This document shows positions 5,864 through 9,500 of a DNA stretch of 9,500 nt, piece by piece. This stretch comes from JAKSCF01 sp028279945 (GTDB taxonomy: Bacteria; Bacillota; Clostridia; Peptostreptococcales; JAAYPU01). Positions within the stretch are counted from its first letter, which is position 1, and each line of letters begins with the position of its first letter. Below the pieces are notes generated by a model that was not told the DNA's origin, ran no database searches, and saw only the letters and a list, made by a program, of their open reading frames with translations. Position numbers and translations under genes: made by a program. Where the stretch lies: assembly GCA_028279945.1 (NCBI GenBank), contig JANQMT010000119.1:1-9500 (forward strand). The letters run 5' to 3'.

Positions 5864-7819
5864 ATGAAAATAGCATTAGCGGGTAATCCTAATTCGGGAA
5901 AAACCACCTTATATAATGCGATTACCGGCAAAAACGAGTTTGTGGGAAACTGGCCAGGTGTAACTGTAGAAAAGAAAGAGGCAGACCTTAAAACGAAGTA
6001 TAATCCTAAAAGCATGGATATCAGGATTGTCGATCTACCTGGAGCTTATTCAATAGCACCATATACCAGTGAAGAGGCTATTACTAGAGATTTTGTCTTA
6101 GGTGAAAATCCGGACGTTATTATTAATATTGTAGATGGTGCAAATATTAGCAGAAGTTTATTCTTTACCTCCCAATTGATGGATTTAGGGATTCCTGTAG
6201 TCATTGCACTTAATAAAAATGATATTGTATCAAAAAGAGGTGACTCAGTAGATATAGCTGCTTTAGAAAAAGCTTTGAACTGTACGGTTGTTCCCACTAC
6301 TGCGACGTCAGAAAGTGGACTGGCAAATTTAATTAATGCAGCTACAAAAGCCGGTGCTGAAAAGAAAAAGCAAATAGCACCAAGTTTTAAAGGAAAAGAT
6401 TCAAAGGATTCAGATGTTGCAAGACAAAAATTTATTGATGAAGTTATTGCAAAATGTTTAGTTACAAAGAGAGATGCAACCAAGGTTACAACATCTGATA
6501 AAGTGGATAGAATTTTAGCTCATAAATGGTTAGGATTACCAATATTTTTCCTTGTTATGTGGGCAGTTTTCTCATTCTCCATAGGAGGTCTTGGAGGATA
6601 TTTATCAGGATATTTTAATGATATTGTATTTGGTGAAGTCGTTCCTGATGCAACCAATGGTTTCTTGGAGGGCATAGGAGTAAGCCCATTATTGCAAGCA
6701 CTAATTGTAGATGGTGCTATTGGCGGTGTTGGTGCAGTTATAGGTTTCTTACCGCTTATCATGGTATTGTTCTTCTGCCTATCACTTCTTGAAGATTGTG
6801 GCTATATGGCTAGGGTTGCTGTGGTGATGGATAGATTTTTCAAAAAAATCGGACTATCCGGCAAGTCCATTATACCTATGATAGTAGGTTCCGGTTGTGC
6901 GATTCCGGGAGTTATGGCTACCAGAACCATTGAAGACATTAATGAAAGAAGAATGACGACAATACTTACGCCTTTTGTGCCTTGTGGCGCAAAGCTTCCA
7001 ATTATAGCTCTTTTTGCAGCAGTATTTTTTCCAGAGAGCACTTGGGTTGGACCGAGTATGTATATTATCGCAATTGTAATGATCGTTATTGGAGGTCTAT
7101 TGCTCAAGAAATTATTTGTTTGGGAAAACACTTCTCAATTTATTATGGAGCTTCCCGAATACAAACTACCAAGTTTATCCCATGCATTTTTTCAAATGCT
7201 TGATAAAGCAAAAGCATTTATTTATAAAGCCACAACTATTATCCTTGTATGCAACACTTTAGTATGGTTTGCTCAAGCGTATAGCTGGGGATTCCAACCG
7301 GTAGAAGATCAAGGTTTAAGTATACTTGCTTCAGTTGGATCTGTTATTGCGCCGCTTCTAATTCCACTTGGATTTGTAGGATGGCAGCTTGCAGCAGCCG
7401 CTATTACAGGATTTATTGCTAAAGAAAATGTTGTAGGTACATTTGCAGTATTAATGGCAGTAGCTTCAGAAGAAGCATTGCATGTAGCTGGAGGACCTTT
7501 AACGGAATTCTTTACACCTGTAACGGCATTTGCATACTTAGTATTTAACTTATTTACGCCTCCTTGTTTCGCAGCAATCGGAGCAATGAACTCGGAAATG
7601 GGATCTAAGAAGTGGTTATGGAAAGGCCTTGCTTTTCAGTTCGGTGTAGGATACGTATTAGCTATGTTAGTAACACAGATTGGATCGCTTATAGCTTATG
7701 GTCAGCCTGCAGTAGGATTTGTTCCTTCAATCATCGTGCTTATTATTGCAATAGTAGGTGTTAGCTACCTAATAAAGAAAGCGAATTCAACACGTGCTAG
7801 GTTAGGAGTTGCTATGTAA
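5864..7819 (+). CDS. feoB: FeoB, GTPase-coupled ferrous iron permease
   Basis: A 651-residue inner-membrane Fe(II) transporter, full length for the compact Gram-positive type. The N-terminal G domain (residues 1 to about 165) has G1 GNPNSGKTT (7-15), G2 VGNWPGVTV (27-35), G3 DLPG (57-60), G4 NKND (117-120) and a G5-like TTATSESG (145-152). A helical linker follows to about 215. Hydrophobic segments from about 225 to 637 form the permease with two Gate domains: GSGCAIPGVMATRT (342-355, Cys345) and ILTPFVPCGAKLP (367-379, Cys374). A third conserved-type Cys, 568, lies in NLFTPPCFAAIG, and FIAKENVVGT (517-526) is also characteristic. AGGAGG (5851-5856) is 7 bases before ATG 5864. The TAA overlaps the next gene's ATG by one base. 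Expression is probably Fur-controlled from its own promoter plus read-through from feoA. Confidence 0.97.
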   Translation: MKIALAGNPNSGKTTLYNAITGKNEFVGNWPGVTVEKKEADLKTKYNPKSMDIRIVDLPGAYSIAPYTSEEAITRDFVLGENPDVIINIVDGANISRSLFFTSQLMDLGIPVVIALNKNDIVSKRGDSVDIAALEKALNCTVVPTTATSESGLANLINAATKAGAEKKKQIAPSFKGKDSKDSDVARQKFIDEVIAKCLVTKRDATKVTTSDKVDRILAHKWLGLPIFFLVMWAVFSFSIGGLGGYLSGYFNDIVFGEVVPDATNGFLEGIGVSPLLQALIVDGAIGGVGAVIGFLPLIMVLFFCLSLLEDCGYMARVAVVMDRFFKKIGLSGKSIIPMIVGSGCAIPGVMATRTIEDINERRMTTILTPFVPCGAKLPIIALFAAVFFPESTWVGPSMYIIAIVMIVIGGLLLKKLFVWENTSQFIMELPEYKLPSLSHAFFQMLDKAKAFIYKATTIILVCNTLVWFAQAYSWGFQPVEDQGLSILASVGSVIAPLLIPLGFVGWQLAAAAITGFIAKENVVGTFAVLMAVASEEALHVAGGPLTEFFTPVTAFAYLVFNLFTPPCFAAIGAMNSEMGSKKWLWKGLAFQFGVGYVLAMLVTQIGSLIAYGQPAVGFVPSIIVLIIAIVGVSYLIKKANSTRARLGVAM

Positions 7820-7962
7820 TGTTAGCAAACATAATTGTTGGATTAATCTTTGCAGTTATTATAATCATCGCTTTAAGAAAAGTTTATAGCGATGCAAAAA
7901 ATAAAAAATGCAGTTGTGGCAGCAGCTGTGGTTGTTCAGATAAAAGCTCTTGCCACAAATAA
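7819..7962 (+). CDS. FeoB-associated Cys-rich membrane peptide
   Basis: A 47-residue product beginning MLANIIVGLIFAVIIIIALR: one N-terminal membrane helix (about 3-19), a basic stretch, then a Cys-rich tail KKCSCGSSCGCSDKSSCHK with Cys at 31, 33, 37, 39 and 45 plus His46. This architecture matches the FeoB-associated Cys-rich membrane protein family found directly after feoB in many Bacillota. The job is not established; metal handling or stabilising FeoB at the membrane is inferred. The ATG overlaps the feoB stop (TAATG), so translation is probably coupled; there is no strong separate ribosome binding site, although GTTAGGAG (7801-7808) lies a little upstream inside feoB. It is the last gene of the feo unit. 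Confidence 0.88.
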   Translation: MLANIIVGLIFAVIIIIALRKVYSDAKNKKCSCGSSCGCSDKSSCHK

Positions 7963-7980
7963 TAATTGCCTAAAATAATA

Positions 7981-8024
7981 AACCTTCATACGCATTATTT
8001 AAATAATGAGTGTGAAGGTTTTTT
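7981..8024 (+). terminator. Strong terminator of the feo operon
   Basis: A 20-bp stem pairs 7981-8000 (AACCTTCATACGCATTATTT) with 8001-8020, with one T-G wobble and one internal mismatch; the innermost pairs probably open into a loop. It is followed by six T (8019-8024). It lies 18 bases after the stop of the Cys-rich peptide. Confidence 0.85.
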
Positions 8025-8036
8025 AATGTGTAAATA

Positions 8037-8152
8037 TTACGGGTCTCCATTCTTTGTCGTTTTAAATACTACCTCTTCTAAGTATTCATCTCGATAGTTT
8101 TTTTCTTAATACTAAAGAAGTTGTCTGTTAATTCTTGATAAATATTTTCAAC
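8037..8152 (-). pseudogene. Probable C-terminal remnant of a frameshifted minus-strand gene
   Basis: On the minus strand, 8152 down to about 8105 reads VENIYQELTDNFFSIKK. After a run of seven A (complement of 8098-8104) the protein-like reading continues in another frame as NYRDEYLEEVVFKTTKNGDP and stops at 8037-8039. One missing base in the A-run would rejoin the two parts. The mix of D, E, R, T and G is unlike random AT-rich noise. An in-frame stop (8153-8155) precedes the remnant, and no start or ribosome binding site is visible. I do not recognise the family. Chance open sequence is the alternative. Confidence 0.35.
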
Positions 8153-8168
8153 TTACAACTTACTATAG

Positions 8169-8199
8169 TTTTATACTTGAGTATAAAATACAATTGTAT
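8169..8199. promoter_or_regulatory. Two abutting palindromes, possible operator
   Basis: TTTTATAC (8169-8176) and GTATAAAA (8181-8188) form a perfect inverted repeat around TTGA. It abuts a second perfect palindrome, ATACAATTGTAT (8188-8199). They lie just upstream of the promoter candidate of the 8283 gene, where a dimeric regulator could bind. No T-tract follows, so a terminator is unlikely. AT-rich palindromes can arise by chance. Confidence 0.3.
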
Positions 8200-8211
8200 C
8201 GCAAGAAACTA

Positions 8212-8240
8212 TTTAAAATATTGTAAAAATATGTTAAAAT
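8212..8240 (+). promoter_or_regulatory. Candidate promoter of the DUF2726-type gene
   Basis: TGTTAAAAT (8232-8240) fits an extended -10 (TGn plus TAAAAT, five of six). TTTAAA (8212-8217) lies 17 bp upstream as a -35 with four of six matches. The gene starts 43 bases after the -10. Confidence 0.5.
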
Positions 8241-8282
8241 AATTTCCGTATACAAAAGAAAATAATTTGGAGGAATAATTTA

Positions 8283-8846
8283 ATGATGTATAAGATACTA
8301 TTTTTACTATTCATAGCTCTTGCGATAGCGCTTATAATAATAGCTATACTTGCTTTTAGTAAATCCCATTTTGCTCCGGAAAAACCTGCTAAAAAAAATT
8401 ACAAACTACCCTATACAAAACAAGTATCATTGCTGACAGATTCGGAAAAGAGTTTTTATTCTGTTTTAAATACGGTTGTAGACGGTAACCAATATCACAT
8501 ATTTCCCAAAGTTAGGTTGGCAGATATCTTATCCATTGCAGCTAAAGAAAACTGGCATTTTTATTTTAATAGGATCCAGTCAAAGCATGTAGATTTCTTA
8601 TTATGTGACAAAGAATCTTTTAAACCCATACTGGCGATAGAGCTAGATGACCCAAACCAAAACTCTGCCAGAACAATAGCCCGTAACGAATTTGTAAACA
8701 ATGCTTATGCAAGCGCAGATTTTCCTGTCTTAAGAATTAAGTCAAGCTATTCATACAAGCCATCGGATATACAGAAAAAAATCAATAATTCAATTCATCC
8801 CAATCCACAAAGTGTTGAGAATAAAAGCCAAAGAAAAACAGGTTAA
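8283..8846 (+). CDS. Membrane-anchored DUF2726-family protein (nuclease-like fold)
   Basis: A 187-residue protein. Residues 4-25 form one hydrophobic helix, followed by basic residues, so the C-terminal domain most likely faces the cytoplasm or stays tethered to the membrane. Residues about 48-165 match the DUF2726 pattern: LLTDSEKSFYSVL, FPKVRLADIL, KHVDFLLCD (Asp104), PILAIELDD (Glu120, Asp122, Asp123), an Arg-rich return (R130, R134) and FPVLRIK. The Asp-x15-Glu-x-Asp layout recalls the PD-(D/E)XK nuclease fold, but the third member of the motif is not the usual Lys and the residue after the DD motif that is often His is Gln here, so activity is uncertain. GGAGG (8269-8273) is 9 bases before ATG 8283; a second ATG follows at 8286. 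It appears to be a single-gene unit ending at 8951-8984. Biological role is unknown. Confidence 0.75.
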   Translation: MMYKILFLLFIALAIALIIIAILAFSKSHFAPEKPAKKNYKLPYTKQVSLLTDSEKSFYSVLNTVVDGNQYHIFPKVRLADILSIAAKENWHFYFNRIQSKHVDFLLCDKESFKPILAIELDDPNQNSARTIARNEFVNNAYASADFPVLRIKSSYSYKPSDIQKKINNSIHPNPQSVENKSQRKTG

Positions 8847-8950
8847 GATTATATTGAATACATATTAAATGTCATTTGTATGTTTGTATCTTTGCAGTCT
8901 TATATAAAGAAATAAAAAGATCTGAAGTAAAAGAAGATAAAGGATTTGAG

Positions 8951-8984
8951 AATAAAAGACAGTTCAAAACTGTCTTATTATTTT
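8951..8984. terminator. Bidirectional terminator between two convergent genes
   Basis: AAGACAGTT (8956-8964) pairs with AACTGTCTT (8968-8976), extended by AATAA (8951-8955) with TTATT (8978-8982) across a bulged base. T-rich sequence follows on the plus strand (to 8984) and on the minus strand (complement of the A-run before the stem), so it can serve the 8283 gene and the convergent 9013-9426 gene. It lies about 100 bases after the former. Confidence 0.75.
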
Positions 8985-9012
8985 GCTCTGGTTTGAGTGA
9001 TAGGATTTGAAC

Positions 9013-9426
9013 TTATGGCTTATTAACGTTAATGAACACTACTTCATTAGAGATCTTTTCATATTCTAAAACATTTTTATCTTTAATGATGTAAAGTTTA
9101 TCTTTACCAGCAAGAATATAACGACCATCTATACTTGAATTATCAATATTTAAAAGATATAAATTTGTAGTATCAGCATTTATATAATTCCCTTTATCTT
9201 TAAAATCGTGCTGTTTATAATAATAAAAAACATTTTTCTCTGCTTCTTTATTTTGATGAAATGCTAAATATTCTGCATCACCAGGTATTCCTCCAACCGC
9301 CTGATATGTTCCCTTTAGATGAAATCCAGTTTGATAGCCATTCAGCTCTATTTTTGTCATTAGAGCATAGAAAGCTAAACTTACAAAAGATATTATAATG
9401 ATAGTAATCATTACATATTTTTTCAT
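9013..9426 (-). CDS. Unrecognised small membrane-anchored protein
   Basis: A 137-residue protein on the minus strand. Its N-terminus (MKKYVMITIIIISFVSLAFYALMTK) is a typical uncleaved signal anchor or signal peptide with two Lys and a hydrophobic core at about 5-23. There is no Cys for a lipobox. The remaining 110 residues are polar and beta-rich by eye (GYQTGFHLKGTYQAVGG, KNVFYYYKQHDF, YILAGKDKLYIIKDKNVLEYEKIS), consistent with a small extracellular domain. I do not recognise the family and propose no function. AAAGG (complement of 9433-9437) lies 6 bases before the ATG. An overlapping 60-residue reading in another frame is a shadow. It is convergent with the DUF2726 gene and probably ends at the shared terminator. 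Confidence 0.7.
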   Translation of the reverse strand: MKKYVMITIIIISFVSLAFYALMTKIELNGYQTGFHLKGTYQAVGGIPGDAEYLAFHQNKEAEKNVFYYYKQHDFKDKGNYINADTTNLYLLNIDNSSIDGRYILAGKDKLYIIKDKNVLEYEKISNEVVFINVNKP

Positions 9427-9500
9427 TTTTTTCCTTTCTTTGTTTTGATATAAATTTCAATTAATCCTGTTTATCTCTATATATTATTATATAAAAATAT

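Larger units (their letters stand above)
7963..8282. other. Intergenic region between the feo locus and the DUF2726-type gene
   Basis: This 320-base stretch holds the feo terminator (7981-8024), a probable minus-strand gene remnant (8037-8152), two abutting palindromes (8169-8199) and a promoter candidate for the next gene (8212-8240), each listed separately. No intact gene is seen. Confidence 0.6.

Noticed and set aside
6046..6483. 145-codon open frame on the minus strand inside feoB
   Set aside because: It lies wholly within the feoB G domain and linker, has no ribosome binding site and no recognisable domain: a shadow of feoB.
9278..9460. 60-codon minus-strand open frame overlapping the 9013-9426 gene
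   Set aside because: Its composition fits an out-of-frame reading of the neighbouring gene, which has the better start and a signal anchor.
1..9500. CRISPR array, rRNA, complete tRNA or complete insertion sequence
   Set aside because: No regularly spaced repeat-spacer pattern, no complete cloverleaf, no rRNA-like stretch, and no transposase gene or paired terminal inverted repeats were found by eye.

Overview
The window is AT-rich throughout, with AGGAGG-type ribosome binding sites, a Gram-positive style feoAB locus with TGATAAT-type Fur boxes, and intrinsic terminators. This points to a low-GC Bacillota chromosome, most likely a member of the Clostridia; the genus cannot be read from the sequence alone.

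Region 1 (1-5437) is a self-contained cassette bounded by terminators. A hairpin with a T-tract at 31-75 closes whatever lies to the left. Then comes a long AraC-type regulator (362-2350): cupin-like sensor, AraC DNA-binding domain, and a shortened, catalytically dead GH39 (beta-xylosidase-like) module. Its upstream region holds three copies of AATAGTGAAA, two of them 33 bp apart, which look like its operators. Two hydrolases follow: an M24 'pita-bread' protein in which three of the five family metal ligands are replaced (2471-3730, like creatinase and ectoine hydrolase), and 28 bp later a YtcJ/NfdA-type amidohydrolase started by TTG (3759-5366). A perfect 19-bp hairpin ends the unit. My reading is that the regulator senses a small molecule and controls a two-step hydrolysis of an amide-type compound. 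The substrate is unknown and no transporter is present.

Region 2 (5428-8024) is a ferrous iron uptake locus: feoA (5515-5730), feoB (5864-7819), and a 47-residue Cys-rich membrane peptide (7819-7962) whose start overlaps the feoB stop. Two near-consensus Fur boxes precede feoA. A third, perfect one (TGATAATAATTATCA) precedes feoB, with a hairpin and an extended -10 box between the two genes, so feoB probably has its own iron-controlled promoter. A strong terminator ends the locus.

Region 3 (8025-9500) is less conserved. It contains a probable decayed fragment of a minus-strand gene (8037-8152, frameshifted at a run of seven A), two abutting palindromes, a membrane-anchored DUF2726-type protein (8283-8846), a bidirectional terminator (8951-8984), and a convergent gene for an unrecognised membrane-anchored protein (9013-9426). 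A stretch resembling the 3' end of a tRNA lies between the last terminator and that gene.
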